From assembly GCF_026427775.1 (NCBI RefSeq), contig NZ_CP044532.1:3720001-3784000 (forward strand): a DNA stretch of 64,000 nt. Reading direction: 5' to 3'. Position numbers and translations under genes: made by a program. Each line of letters starts with the position of its first letter. The first letter of the stretch is position 1. Source of the stretch: Arthrobacter sp. CDRTa11 (GTDB taxonomy: Bacteria > Actinomycetota > Actinomycetes > Actinomycetales > Micrococcaceae). Shown piece after piece: positions 48,067-56,839 of this stretch. The notes under the pieces are model-generated. The model had not been told where the DNA came from, made no database searches, and saw only the letters and a list, made by a program, of their open reading frames with translations.

Positions 48067-48945
48067 ATGTCACCGATAGCTTGGTTGTTCATATCACTCG
48101 TCGTAGTGCCTTTGTCCTATCTTGCCTGGGCGTTCGTGACAGCCGACAGGAAAGGTATGTTGGCCATTCAAAGTAACCTGTCACAGGGTTTCGCCCAGGA
48201 AGGGAGCATGGGCGCACAGCGTCCTACAGTTCTGTTAGATCTCTCCAAAAGAATGACCCCCGCTGGCTATGAGGCCAAACTCGACCGCTGGCTGTCCTTG
48301 GCCGGGCGACCCGCTTCGATGTCACTGGACAGGCTAGTCATTGCAAAGCCTTCCCTGGCTCTCGCTGGTGCCGTTCTGGGCCTGCTCCTTTACTCCAACT
48401 CTCCCACCCCACAAATCGTTGCGCTGGGGCTCTTCCTCACAGCCCTTTTGTACTTCCTTCCTGACCTGCTGGTCTATAACAAAGGCGTAAAGCGACAAAA
48501 GGATATCGAGCAGGAGCTGCCGAATACGTTGGACCAAATGCTCATCTCCGTCGAGGCCGGCCTTGGTTTCGAATCCGCTATGGCGAGGGCGGGCGGCTAC
48601 GGCGGTGGAGCGCTGGCCCAGGAACTCATGCGGACCTTGCAGGACATCCAGGTGGGACGGCCGCGCCAGGAGGCCTACCAAGCGATGGCGGACCGTTCTT
48701 CCGTACAGGACCTCCGGAGCTTTGTAAGGGCAGTTGTCCAGGCTGACAAATACGGAATTGGAATAGCCAGAGTTCTTCGGACACAGGCCAAGCAGGCGAG
48801 AGTCAAACGCCGGCAGCGGGCTGAAGAGAAGGCCATGAAGTTACCGGTCAAGGTACTTTTCCCGCTCCTCCTCTGCATTTTCCCGGTCCTGTTTATCGTG
48901 CTCTTGGGACCGGCAGCCATCAAGATCATCGAAGCCTTCACGTAA
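48067..48945 (+). CDS. TadC-type inner-membrane platform protein (Tad locus 1)
   Basis: 292 residues with the T2SSF fold. The N-terminal span is SPIAWLFISLVVVPLSYLAWAFV, a middle pair lies at about 95-140, and a C-terminal pair at about 255-290 contains VLFPLLLCIFPVLFIVLLG. Motifs: NTLDQMLISVEAGLGFESAMARAG and KRRQRAEEKAMKLPVK. It partners TadB. It is the last gene of Tad locus 1 and is followed by a strong terminator. Confidence 0.92.
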   Translation: MSPIAWLFISLVVVPLSYLAWAFVTADRKGMLAIQSNLSQGFAQEGSMGAQRPTVLLDLSKRMTPAGYEAKLDRWLSLAGRPASMSLDRLVIAKPSLALAGAVLGLLLYSNSPTPQIVALGLFLTALLYFLPDLLVYNKGVKRQKDIEQELPNTLDQMLISVEAGLGFESAMARAGGYGGGALAQELMRTLQDIQVGRPRQEAYQAMADRSSVQDLRSFVRAVVQADKYGIGIARVLRTQAKQARVKRRQRAEEKAMKLPVKVLFPLLLCIFPVLFIVLLGPAAIKIIEAFT

Positions 48946-48980
48946 AGCACCAAAGACGCGCCACCTGGCGCCCCAAAGAC

Positions 48981-49018
48981 CGGACCCCCTCGGCACCCAG
49001 AACCGAGGGGGTCCGTTT
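48981..49018 (+). terminator. Terminator at the end of Tad locus 1
   Basis: A perfect 12-bp stem GGACCCCCTCGG/CCGAGGGGGTCC with a 9-base loop, followed by GTTTGTG. It separates the two pilus loci, so locus 2 should have its own promoter in the roughly 190 bases before flp3. Confidence 0.85.
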
Positions 49019-49205
49019 GTGTGCCCGCAGCCCTTGTTTCCGAGGTTCGGCACAGTATCCGGAGAGTAAAAGCACAGGAAAGGCGCAGGGGAGGAAGCCT
49101 TTGCGCAGGATGCTGCAAGTTCCAGCCTTAACCCCTTTTTCACTTGCTAACTTCGTTTTAGAGCTGGTGCAGGACCAGCCACCCCAACTCGCTCAGGAGT
49201 TTCAA

Positions 49206-49397
49206 ATGCTTTCACTCATCGCTACTCTTCAGACCCTCGGCTTCGCTCTCAAGGACCGTCTCCAGGGAGAAAAAGGCGCCACCGCTGTTGAATACGGCAT
49301 CATGGTCGGCCTTATCGCGGTTGTCATCATCGTCGCTGTCAGCACCTTGGGCGGCAAGCTGAACGGCTTCTTCGGCTCGATTAACACAGCGCTCTAG
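49206..49397 (+). CDS. Flp-type pilin 3 (Tad locus 2)
   Basis: 63 residues from the ATG at 49206, with AGGAG upstream. It is cleaved after Gly24 before ATAVEY (Glu at +5, Tyr at +6), then has a helix GIMVGLIAVVIIVAVSTLG and a C-terminus LNGFFGSINTAL. It is more diverged from pilins 1 and 2 than they are from each other, so the two loci may build different pili. Confidence 0.93.
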   Translation: MLSLIATLQTLGFALKDRLQGEKGATAVEYGIMVGLIAVVIIVAVSTLGGKLNGFFGSINTAL

Positions 49398-49461
49398 CCT
49401 GCCGATACCTACATCGGACGCCGGGACCTAGAACCTGCGTAGATAGCCACGTTCAAAAGTC

Positions 49462-49491
49462 GTGCGGTGCAGGCCCATACCTGCACCGCAC
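49462..49491 (+). terminator. Stem-loop after flp3
   Basis: A perfect 12-bp stem GTGCGGTGCAGG/CCTGCACCGCAC with a 6-base loop, 64 bases past the flp3 stop and 61 before tadE. No U-tract follows. It matches the placement of the stem-loops after flp1 and flp2. Confidence 0.7.
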
Positions 49492-49552
49492 ACCAGTTTC
49501 AGGCCCTTAAAGCTCTTCCAGGCCAATGCAAGATACGAAAGGGAACCACCTG

Positions 49553-49927
49553 ATGCGCGAACGATCAGAACACGGCGCAGTCGCCGTTGAGTTCGCGATC
49601 TTGCTCCCCCTGCTTCTCATGCTGGTTCTGGGAACCATCGAATTCGGCCGGGCCTACAACGCCCAGATCACACTGACCAATGCCGCCCGGGAGGGGGTGC
49701 GGGTCATGGCTATTGCCAAGGACCAGGCCGGCGCCAGGACCGCTGCCAAGAATGCGGCAGCTGCCGTCAGCTCCGGCATCCCCGATTCTGACATCACCCT
49801 CAGCACCACCATCTGCAGCACGGGCGACCAGGTGACCCTCACCATAAAATACAACCTCTCAACCATCACCGGTATCGCTGGCCCCTTTGCAATGACAGGA
49901 AAAGGAGTCATGCTGTGCGGCGGCTGA
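49553..49927 (+). CDS. TadE-family minor pseudopilin (Tad locus 2)
   Basis: 124 residues from the ATG at 49553, with AAAGGGA upstream. The leader is cut after Gly8 before AVAVEFAILLP (Glu at +5). The helix LLPLLLMLVLGTIEFGRAYN continues into a beta-rich tail with two cysteines. The ending CGG overlaps the TadG start by 13 bases exactly as in locus 1, so the pair was duplicated or inherited as a unit. Confidence 0.9.
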   Translation: MRERSEHGAVAVEFAILLPLLLMLVLGTIEFGRAYNAQITLTNAAREGVRVMAIAKDQAGARTAAKNAAAAVSSGIPDSDITLSTTICSTGDQVTLTIKYNLSTITGIAGPFAMTGKGVMLCGG

Positions 49928-50958
49928 CAGCGACGCGAGATGCACCCAAAGAAAGCGGCAGCGTCACCGTTATCGTGGCGCTGCTGATGGTGGCCCTGCT
50001 CGGTTTTGTTGCCATCGCCATCGACGTCGGCAAGATCTATTCCGAACGTTCCGAGCTGCAAAACGGGGCGGACGCAGCAGCTGTTGCCACAGCCCAAAAG
50101 TGCGCCCGCGATGCCAGCGATGCATTATGTTCAACGACGTCCACCCTCGCGGCCAGCCTCGCCAACCAAAATGCCCTCGATGGCTCCAGTAACGTCTTTT
50201 CCGTTCAACTGGATAAGACAGCTCGAACGGTAGCGGTCACGACGTCGGCCAAGGAGGCCGGCAGCCCCGACAATTCTGTTTCCCTCTTCTTTGCAGACAT
50301 CCTGGGTATCCCCACCAAAGAAGTGGGTGCCCTGGCCTCCGCAACGTGGGGCAGTCCGCTCGCCGGACGCACGGCATTCCCCCTCGCCTTCTCCATCTGC
50401 CAGGTGAAAGACAACATTGGCGGCGCTCTCCAGCTCCTCCAGGAACACGGCAAGAATGCCAACTTGGACTGCAACTACGGCCCATCAGGCGCCGCAGTTC
50501 AGGGCGGCTTTGGCTGGCTCACCCAGGACCCCGGCGTCTGCGGGGGCACCATTGACCTCAGCGTCGGCGAAGGCGGAAGCGACCCAGGCAACGACGCCCC
50601 CGGCAACTGCTCTACGGAACTTAACCGCTGGGCCAGCGAAATCGCTGCCGGCCGGGAAGCCGTTGTACTGCTGCCCGTCTTCAACAAGGTCACGGGCACA
50701 GGCTCTGGAGCCGTGTACAGCATGGTGTATTTTGCCGCGTTCAAGGTCACGGGCTGGAAGTTCAGCGGAAGCAGTGGCCTCCCCTACGAGTACCGCAGCG
50801 AGGCGTCGGCCGCCACAGGAGTTACTGCTGCTACAGAATGCACTGGCAACTGCCGGGGAGTCATCGGCAGCTTCGTCAAATACGTGTCCCTCGCGGACGG
50901 CTACACGCTGGGACCGGTGGACACGTCCGGTACCACCATCGTCCGTATGACCCCCTAA
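49915..50958 (+). CDS. TadG-like Flp assembly protein (Tad locus 2)
   Basis: 347 residues from a GTG at 49915, with AAAGGAG upstream. The Tad anchor is GSVTVIVALLMVALLGFVAIAIDVGKIYSERSELQNGAD (about 15-53). The outer part has the shared GGFGWL...C...I...G..PGND.P..C block. The two TadG proteins are clearly paralogous but diverge in the C-terminal quarter, where any surface-binding specificity may lie. Confidence 0.85.
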   Translation: MRRLTATRDAPKESGSVTVIVALLMVALLGFVAIAIDVGKIYSERSELQNGADAAAVATAQKCARDASDALCSTTSTLAASLANQNALDGSSNVFSVQLDKTARTVAVTTSAKEAGSPDNSVSLFFADILGIPTKEVGALASATWGSPLAGRTAFPLAFSICQVKDNIGGALQLLQEHGKNANLDCNYGPSGAAVQGGFGWLTQDPGVCGGTIDLSVGEGGSDPGNDAPGNCSTELNRWASEIAAGREAVVLLPVFNKVTGTGSGAVYSMVYFAAFKVTGWKFSGSSGLPYEYRSEASAATGVTAATECTGNCRGVIGSFVKYVSLADGYTLGPVDTSGTTIVRMTP

Positions 50959-50985
50959 CCCATCGCCCTCAACTAGGAGTTGAAA

Positions 50986-51744
50986 GTGAAGTCTCGCCTG
51001 CTGGCAGGAACGGCTGCGATTGCGTTGGCGATTGTTGGAGCTCTCCTCATCATCTTTTACGCCCAAGGAGCAGACCAGCGTGCCATGGCGAACATGGAGC
51101 CCGTGGATGTCCTGGTGGTCAAGACCGCGATCCCCGCAGGAACCACCGTTGACGCCATGGCAGCAGCCCTGGTCACCGAGAAGGTCCCGGCGTCGGGCGT
51201 GGCCGACACCGCACTCAGCACCCTGGCCAACTCGGGCGGCACCGTCAGCGCTGTTGATCTTGTCCCCGGCGAACAGCTCCTGGCTGAACGCCTGGTGGCA
51301 CCGGACGCCGTCAAGGCCACGGGCGCTGTGAAAGTGCCGGCGGGCCTGCAGGAAGTCTCCTTCGAGCTGGAGCCCAAGCGCGTAGTCGGCGGACGCATAG
51401 CTGTCGGGGAGCATGTCGGAATCTTCATTTCCCTGGAGGCCGGAGGATTCAAAGGGAAACCGGAAGATGCAACAACCCAACTCACCCTGCATAAGGTCCT
51501 CGTCACCGCCGTACAACGGGCGCCGCGTGCAGCCACAGCGGAACAGCCGGCCGAGGGGCAGCCTGCCCCGGAGGACACCACCCTTCCGGAGGGTTCGCTG
51601 ATGCTCACTGTCGCAGTCAACGACGTCGACGCCGGCAAGATCGTTTTCGCCTCAGAATTTGGACGGCTCTGGCTCACCAAGGAACCCCTCGACGCGCAGG
51701 ACAACGGCCCCCGGGTTGAGCGGAAGGAAGTGGTCTACAAATGA
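50986..51744 (+). CDS. cpaB: RcpC/CpaB-family pilus assembly protein (Tad locus 2)
   Basis: 252 residues from a GTG at 50986, aligned to the locus 1 start (VKSRLLAGTAAIALAIVGAL). The in-frame TTG two codons earlier is weaker. A signal anchor is followed by an SAF domain (VDVLVVKTAIPAGTTVDAM) and an RcpC domain with FELEPKRVVGGRIAVGE. The stop overlaps the cpaE start by four bases. Confidence 0.85.
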   Translation: MKSRLLAGTAAIALAIVGALLIIFYAQGADQRAMANMEPVDVLVVKTAIPAGTTVDAMAAALVTEKVPASGVADTALSTLANSGGTVSAVDLVPGEQLLAERLVAPDAVKATGAVKVPAGLQEVSFELEPKRVVGGRIAVGEHVGIFISLEAGGFKGKPEDATTQLTLHKVLVTAVQRAPRAATAEQPAEGQPAPEDTTLPEGSLMLTVAVNDVDAGKIVFASEFGRLWLTKEPLDAQDNGPRVERKEVVYK

Positions 51745-52937
51745 GCCGCTTCGTCCTTCTGTCCCCCAACGTAGAGTTCGATCATCGACTGCGCGCAGCC
51801 GTGGCAAACGGGCTCAGGGGCACAGTCCAGACCATCGCTTCGGACATCCTTCCCGCCGGACCGCAGCAGCTGTTCGCGCTCCTTAACCAGGAGCAGCCGG
51901 AGGTACTCATCATCGGACCGGATGTTCCTATTGAAGAGGCGCTGCGCTTTGCCAAAGTCTTTGATGTCCAGCTCCCCGGACTCAGCTTGGTACTGGTCAG
52001 CGACGCCGACCCCTCCGCCCTGCTGCTGGCCATGCGGGCCGGGATCAGGGACATCCTCAGCCCCAGCGCCGATGCCGCAGAAATCCGGGTGCTGCTGGAA
52101 CACGCCTGCCAGTCCTTTGCCACTCGTCACCGCAGCCACGAATCAGCCCCGGCCGAAAACGGCGGCAAGGGCCTGGTGATCGGCGTCTTTTCCCCCAAAG
52201 GAGGTGTCGGCAAGACCACCCTGGCTACCAACATCGCCATCGGCCTGGGCCAGATCGCGCCCATGAGCGTGGTCATCGTGGATCTCGACCTGCAGTTTGG
52301 CGACGTCGCATCCGGACTCTACCTCAATCCCGAGCACACTGTCACCGACGCCGTTTCCTCAGCCGCCAACCAGGATTCCCTTGTCCTTAAGGCGTTCCTC
52401 ACGGTGCACCCGGCCGGAATCTATGCCCTGTGCGCACCGCCAACTCCGGTGGAAGCGGACCACATCACTCCCGATCAGGTCACCCGCCTGCTTGAACAGC
52501 TGTCCAAGGAATTCCAGTACGTCGTGGTGGATACCGCACCCGGTCTGCCCGAAATAGGCCTCGCTGCCATGGAGCAGTGCACCGACGTCGTGTGGGTCAG
52601 CGCCATGGACATACCAAGCCTGCGGGGCCTGCGGTCAGGCCTGGAAGTACTCCGCCAGCTTGAGATCATGCCCGAATCACGGCACGTGGTGCTGAATATG
52701 GCGGACGCCAAGGCCGGCCTCAACGTCCAGGACGTGGAGTCCACCATAGGAGCACCTGTAGACGTCAGCATTCCACGTTCCAAGGCGGTGGCCCTTTCCA
52801 CCAACCGCGGAATACCGGTCCTCCAGGAGTCGAAAAGGGATCCGGCTGTGAAAAGCCTCAAACAGCTTGTTGAACGCTTCAACCCCGTCTGGCGCACACA
52901 AGCGCAGCGCAAAGTTCACCGAAGGGTGGTCATCTGA
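51741..52937 (+). CDS. cpaE: TadZ/CpaE-type ParA-family ATPase (Tad locus 2)
   Basis: 398 residues with the same layout as the locus 1 copy: receiver-like N-terminus, then [40 protein letters not shown] and [16 protein letters not shown]. The C-terminal third (VLNMADAKAGLNVQDVESTI, STNRGIPVLQESKRDPAVKSL) also matches. It overlaps cpaF by one base (TGATG). Confidence 0.93.
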   Translation: MSRFVLLSPNVEFDHRLRAAVANGLRGTVQTIASDILPAGPQQLFALLNQEQPEVLIIGPDVPIEEALRFAKVFDVQLPGLSLVLVSDADPSALLLAMRAGIRDILSPSADAAEIRVLLEHACQSFATRHRSHESAPAENGGKGLVIGVFSPKGGVGKTTLATNIAIGLGQIAPMSVVIVDLDLQFGDVASGLYLNPEHTVTDAVSSAANQDSLVLKAFLTVHPAGIYALCAPPTPVEADHITPDQVTRLLEQLSKEFQYVVVDTAPGLPEIGLAAMEQCTDVVWVSAMDIPSLRGLRSGLEVLRQLEIMPESRHVVLNMADAKAGLNVQDVESTIGAPVDVSIPRSKAVALSTNRGIPVLQESKRDPAVKSLKQLVERFNPVWRTQAQRKVHRRVVI

Positions 52938-54427
52938 TGAAACTCTCCGAGCGGATTACAGCCGTCCAGGACAGGCACCAAGCCGCAGGGCATTCAGTGG
53001 CGGTTTTGGATCAGCCGCGACCGGTGGCTCATCATGCTCCCGTCCGGGAGGAAACCACCGGGCCGCAACAGCCCACCGCACGGGCACCCAAACTACCGTC
53101 GCCTGACGTTCCCGCCCCGGCACCCGCGAAAGCGCAGCCGGTGGACGTCTTTGCGGCGATGAAACTGCGCGCAGCCACAGCACTCTTTGAAAGGATGGGC
53201 ACCCGCTTCAACGACGCATCGGTAACTGAGCAGGAACTCCGCGCCACCGCCAAAGAAGAGCTCACCCGGATCATCGACGCCGAACAGGTTCCGCTTTCGT
53301 CCGAGGAACGGACCCGCCTGGTCCGCGACGTCGCTGATGATGTGCTGGGCTACGGCCCCCTCCAGCGGCTGCTGGACGATCCAGCCGTCACCGAAATCAT
53401 GGTCAACCGGATGGACCAGATCTACGTCGAACGCAAAGGAAAGCTGACACTCACCGAATCACGCTTCAGTTCTGAAGAACACCTGCGGAAGGTCATTGAA
53501 CGGATCGTCTCCAAGGTGGGACGCCGGATCGACGAGTCTTCGCCCCTGGTGGACGCCCGCCTGGAAGACGGTTCCCGCGTCAATGCGGTCATCCCTCCCC
53601 TTGCCGTGGGGGGTTCATCCCTGACAATCAGGAAATTCAGCAAGGTCCCGCTCACTGTCCGCAACCTGATCGACTATGGAACCCTGACACCCGAGATGGC
53701 CGAACTGCTTGATGCGTGTGTGAAAGCCAAGCTCAACATCATCGTGTCCGGCGGCACAGGCACCGGCAAAACCACGCTCCTCAACGTCCTTTCCTCCTTC
53801 CTTCCGGGAGACGAAAGGATCGTAACCATTGAAGATGCCGTGGAACTGCAGATTCAGCAGCAGCACGTTGTCCGCCTGGAAAGCCGGCCACCCAATACCG
53901 AGGGCAAGGGCGAAGTGACTATCCGTGAACTGCTCCGGAACTCGCTGCGCATGCGGCCGGACCGGATCGTTGTGGGTGAGGTCCGTGGCGGCGAATCCCT
54001 GGACATGCTGCAGGCAATGAACACCGGCCATGATGGTTCGCTGTCAACGGTGCACTCCAACTCACCGCGCGACGCGGTGGCGCGTCTGGAAACCTTGGTC
54101 CTGATGGCCGGCATGGACCTGCCCCTGCGGGCAATCCGCGAGCAGATTGCCTCCGCCGTAAATCTCATCGTCCAAATCTCCCGCCTGCGTGATGGCTCCC
54201 GCCGGATCACCCATGTCACTGAGGTGCAGGGCATGGAAGGTGACATTGTCACCCTCCAGGATGCCTTCGTCTTTGATTACTCAGCCGGAGTGGATGCGCA
54301 TGGCCGTTTCCTCGGCAAGCCTGTGGCCACCGGGATCCGGCCGAGGTTTATTGACAGGTTCGAGGACCTCGGCATACACGTTTCGCCGGCGGTCTTCGCC
54401 GGTACACTGACTCCGATAACGAAATGA
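52937..54427 (+). CDS. cpaF: TadA/CpaF-type secretion ATPase (Tad locus 2)
   Basis: 496 residues, parallel to the locus 1 copy. The N-terminal Pro/Ala-rich region (about 15-65) differs most. From about residue 75 on identity is high, including [54 protein letters not shown] and [16 protein letters not shown]. Codon choice differs clearly from the locus 1 copy, with many synonymous changes to C/G-ending codons (by eye). Confidence 0.95.
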   Translation: MKLSERITAVQDRHQAAGHSVAVLDQPRPVAHHAPVREETTGPQQPTARAPKLPSPDVPAPAPAKAQPVDVFAAMKLRAATALFERMGTRFNDASVTEQELRATAKEELTRIIDAEQVPLSSEERTRLVRDVADDVLGYGPLQRLLDDPAVTEIMVNRMDQIYVERKGKLTLTESRFSSEEHLRKVIERIVSKVGRRIDESSPLVDARLEDGSRVNAVIPPLAVGGSSLTIRKFSKVPLTVRNLIDYGTLTPEMAELLDACVKAKLNIIVSGGTGTGKTTLLNVLSSFLPGDERIVTIEDAVELQIQQQHVVRLESRPPNTEGKGEVTIRELLRNSLRMRPDRIVVGEVRGGESLDMLQAMNTGHDGSLSTVHSNSPRDAVARLETLVLMAGMDLPLRAIREQIASAVNLIVQISRLRDGSRRITHVTEVQGMEGDIVTLQDAFVFDYSAGVDAHGRFLGKPVATGIRPRFIDRFEDLGIHVSPAVFAGTLTPITK

Positions 54428-54437
54428 CGGATCGGCA

Positions 54438-55370
54438 ATGATGCTTACCGTTGGGGCAGCCATCCTCCTGGTTGCAGTCAGTCTCCTGGGCATCGCGATC
54501 GCCGTGCCCAGCGCTCCCGAAGTTCCGTTGGACCGCCGGCGGCCTTTTGAAGCCAATCCGCCCACCTCCCTGACCCGCCTGGCGGCCTCGGCAGTGCGCG
54601 CCTTTGAGCGCCTCCTTGCCGGCCAGAACATCAGTTGGTTCTCCCGCAGTGAACTGGAAAATGCAGGCCTGCGCCTGAGCCAGGCAGAGTTCTTCATCCT
54701 GGTCGCAGTAGGATCCTGCGTGGGGATCCTGATTGGGCTGGTAGCCCTCGGCCCCCTCGTTGGCCTGCTCCTCGCCCTTCTGGCGCCGTTTGTTGGACGG
54801 ATAGTGGTGGGCTATCTGGCCGGGAAGCGCCGTTCGAAGTTCGATAGCCAGCTGGGCGACACGCTGCAGCTCCTGTCCGGCGGCTTGCGGGCCGGCCACA
54901 GTATCCTTCGGGCCATCGACGCCGCTGCCACCGAGTCCCAAAAACCCACCTCAGAGGAAATGCGGCGGGTGATCACTGAAACAAGCCTGGGTCGGGACCT
55001 ACTGGCAGCCCTTAACGACACAGCGCTCCGGATGAAAAACGAGGACTTCGTCTGGATATCCCAGGCCATCCAGATCAACCGCGAGGTGGGCGGAAACCTT
55101 GCCGACGTCCTTGACCAGGTCAATGAAACCATCAGGGAACGCAGCGAGATCAAAGGCCACATCAAGGGCCTGGCGGCTGAAGGCAAGTTCTCCGCCTATA
55201 TCCTCATCGCCATGCCATTTGGCATCGTGGGCATGTTGCTGACGGTCAATCCCGGATACATGAACTCGATGTTCACCCATCCCCTGGGCTGGGCCATGAT
55301 CGGGGCATCATTCGTCCTGATGACCATCGGCGCATTGTGGATGCGCAAGATCATCGACCTGAAGTTCTGA
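54438..55370 (+). CDS. TadB-type inner-membrane platform protein (Tad locus 2)
   Basis: 310 residues. It has an N-terminal span, a middle pair of spans near 85-125, and T2SSF motifs LRAGHSILRAIDAAATE and FVWISQAIQINREVGGNLAD. The C-terminal pair (AYILIAMPFGIVGMLLTVNPGYM) corresponds to the locus 1 protein. It follows cpaF by 10 bases and precedes tadC by 6. Confidence 0.92.
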   Translation: MMLTVGAAILLVAVSLLGIAIAVPSAPEVPLDRRRPFEANPPTSLTRLAASAVRAFERLLAGQNISWFSRSELENAGLRLSQAEFFILVAVGSCVGILIGLVALGPLVGLLLALLAPFVGRIVVGYLAGKRRSKFDSQLGDTLQLLSGGLRAGHSILRAIDAAATESQKPTSEEMRRVITETSLGRDLLAALNDTALRMKNEDFVWISQAIQINREVGGNLADVLDQVNETIRERSEIKGHIKGLAAEGKFSAYILIAMPFGIVGMLLTVNPGYMNSMFTHPLGWAMIGASFVLMTIGALWMRKIIDLKF

Positions 55371-55376
55371 GGACCC

Positions 55377-56261
55377 ATGAGCCCCCTAATTCTCCTTGCC
55401 GTCCTGTTGGTTTGTGTCCCCCTGGCTGGGCTTACCTGGTCCGTCCTGACGACTGACAAGCAGGGCCGGACCGCCGCCGTCGAAATCCTTGGCCGGGGCG
55501 TAGTCATGGCAGACAATGTGGCGCCAGTACGGCGCAGCGCCCTGGAAACCCTCGGCCGCCGCCTGACACCGGCGGGATACGTGGCTTTCCTCGACCGCCT
55601 GCTTGCCTTGGCAGGCCGGCCGGCCACCATGCCGCTCGGACGGACACTGGGATCAAAGCTGGCCCTGGGCCTGGCCGGAATAAGTCTCGGAGTTTATCTC
55701 ACCTCCGTTGGAACCACTCCTGTGATGAAATTGGCCGGGCTTTTCCTTGTCTTTCTTGGCTATTTCATCCCGGATTTGTTGCTTTACAGCAAGGGCAAGG
55801 AACGCCAAAAGATCATCCAGTTGGAATTGGCTAACACGTTGGACCAAATGCTTATCTCCGTGGAGGCAGGCCTGGGGTTCGAGGGGGCCATGGCACGTGC
55901 CGGCGCAAACGGGAAAGGCCCGCTCGCTGAGGAACTGGTCCGCACCCTGCAGGACATGCAGGTAGGGCGCAGCCGGCGCGAGTCCTATCTGGCGCTGGCG
56001 GAACGGACCAACCTTGCCGAACTGAAGAGTTTTGTCCAGGCGGTGGTCCAAGCCGATACGTACGGCATCGCTATCAGCCGGGTGCTCCGGGTGCAGGCGA
56101 AAGTGATGCGGGTAAAGCGACGCCAGCGGGCCGAAGAAAAAGCAATGAAGCTTCCCGTGATGATTTTGTTTCCTCTTTTGTTCTTCATATTTCCCGTGCT
56201 CTTTATAGCAATTCTTGGTCCCGCCGTTGTTAACACTGTTGTCACGTTCAGTGGCCAGTGA
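55377..56261 (+). CDS. TadC-type inner-membrane platform protein (Tad locus 2)
   Basis: 294 residues with T2SSF motifs NTLDQMLISVEAGLGFEGAMARAG and KRRQRAEEKAMKLPVM, and the closing pair of spans ILFPLLFFIFPVLFIAILGPAV. It corresponds to the locus 1 TadC. No convincing terminator follows, so the HPt-like gene 91 bases downstream may be co-transcribed. Confidence 0.92.
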   Translation: MSPLILLAVLLVCVPLAGLTWSVLTTDKQGRTAAVEILGRGVVMADNVAPVRRSALETLGRRLTPAGYVAFLDRLLALAGRPATMPLGRTLGSKLALGLAGISLGVYLTSVGTTPVMKLAGLFLVFLGYFIPDLLLYSKGKERQKIIQLELANTLDQMLISVEAGLGFEGAMARAGANGKGPLAEELVRTLQDMQVGRSRRESYLALAERTNLAELKSFVQAVVQADTYGIAISRVLRVQAKVMRVKRRQRAEEKAMKLPVMILFPLLFFIFPVLFIAILGPAVVNTVVTFSGQ

Positions 56262-56352
56262 AAACAGAAGTACCCCACAATAGTCCCTCAAGCTTTCCAC
56301 AGGATCAGCCGAAGTCACACGTTTTGAAACAATCAGGAAGTAGCCTTGAACC

Positions 56353-56814
56353 ATGCACATTCCAGATCCCACTTCCGGCGACAGAGGCGTCTCAGCCGAC
56401 GCCCTGCCGGCAGGGTCTGGAGCTGGCGTGGGTTCACGGCAGCCATATGAAGGAGAAGAGCTCTTGCCCCTGGTTGATTCCGCTGTCCTCGAAGACCTGG
56501 AAGAACAGCTCAACGGCTCAGAATTGGCAGTCCGCTTCGCACGGGACTACACCGCTATGTGGGACCAGCGGTACAGCCGCCTGGCAGCCGCAGTGCTCAG
56601 CGAGGACCGCGCTTCTGCCCTCGACGCGGCCATCAGCCTGAAGATAACGTCGGCCATGGTGGGCGGCCTTCGGCTCGCACGGCTGGCCGAACTCCTGGAA
56701 AAAGTGATCCGCCAGGGCGACTTTGGCCAGGGCCAAGCGCTCATGGAACAAGTCGCCGAGGACGGCGGCCAGACAGTCTCAGAGCTCCAGGCCAACTACA
56801 TTCTGAAGAACTGA
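56353..56814 (+). CDS. HPt-like protein without the phospho-accepting histidine
   Basis: 153 residues with a disordered N-terminus (to about 35) and a helical bundle. The HPt signature region reads AISLKITSAMVGGLRLARL (93-111). In a working HPt domain this would be A-H-x-L-K-G; here Ile94 stands in the histidine position and Ile98 replaces Gly. It therefore cannot act as a histidine phosphotransfer protein in the usual way, though it may bind a receiver domain. It is convergent with a response regulator gene and downstream of Tad locus 2. Confidence 0.75.
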   Translation: MHIPDPTSGDRGVSADALPAGSGAGVGSRQPYEGEELLPLVDSAVLEDLEEQLNGSELAVRFARDYTAMWDQRYSRLAAAVLSEDRASALDAAISLKITSAMVGGLRLARLAELLEKVIRQGDFGQGQALMEQVAEDGGQTVSELQANYILKN

Positions 56815-56839
56815 TAAGGGCCCCCCCGCCGGCTCCTGT

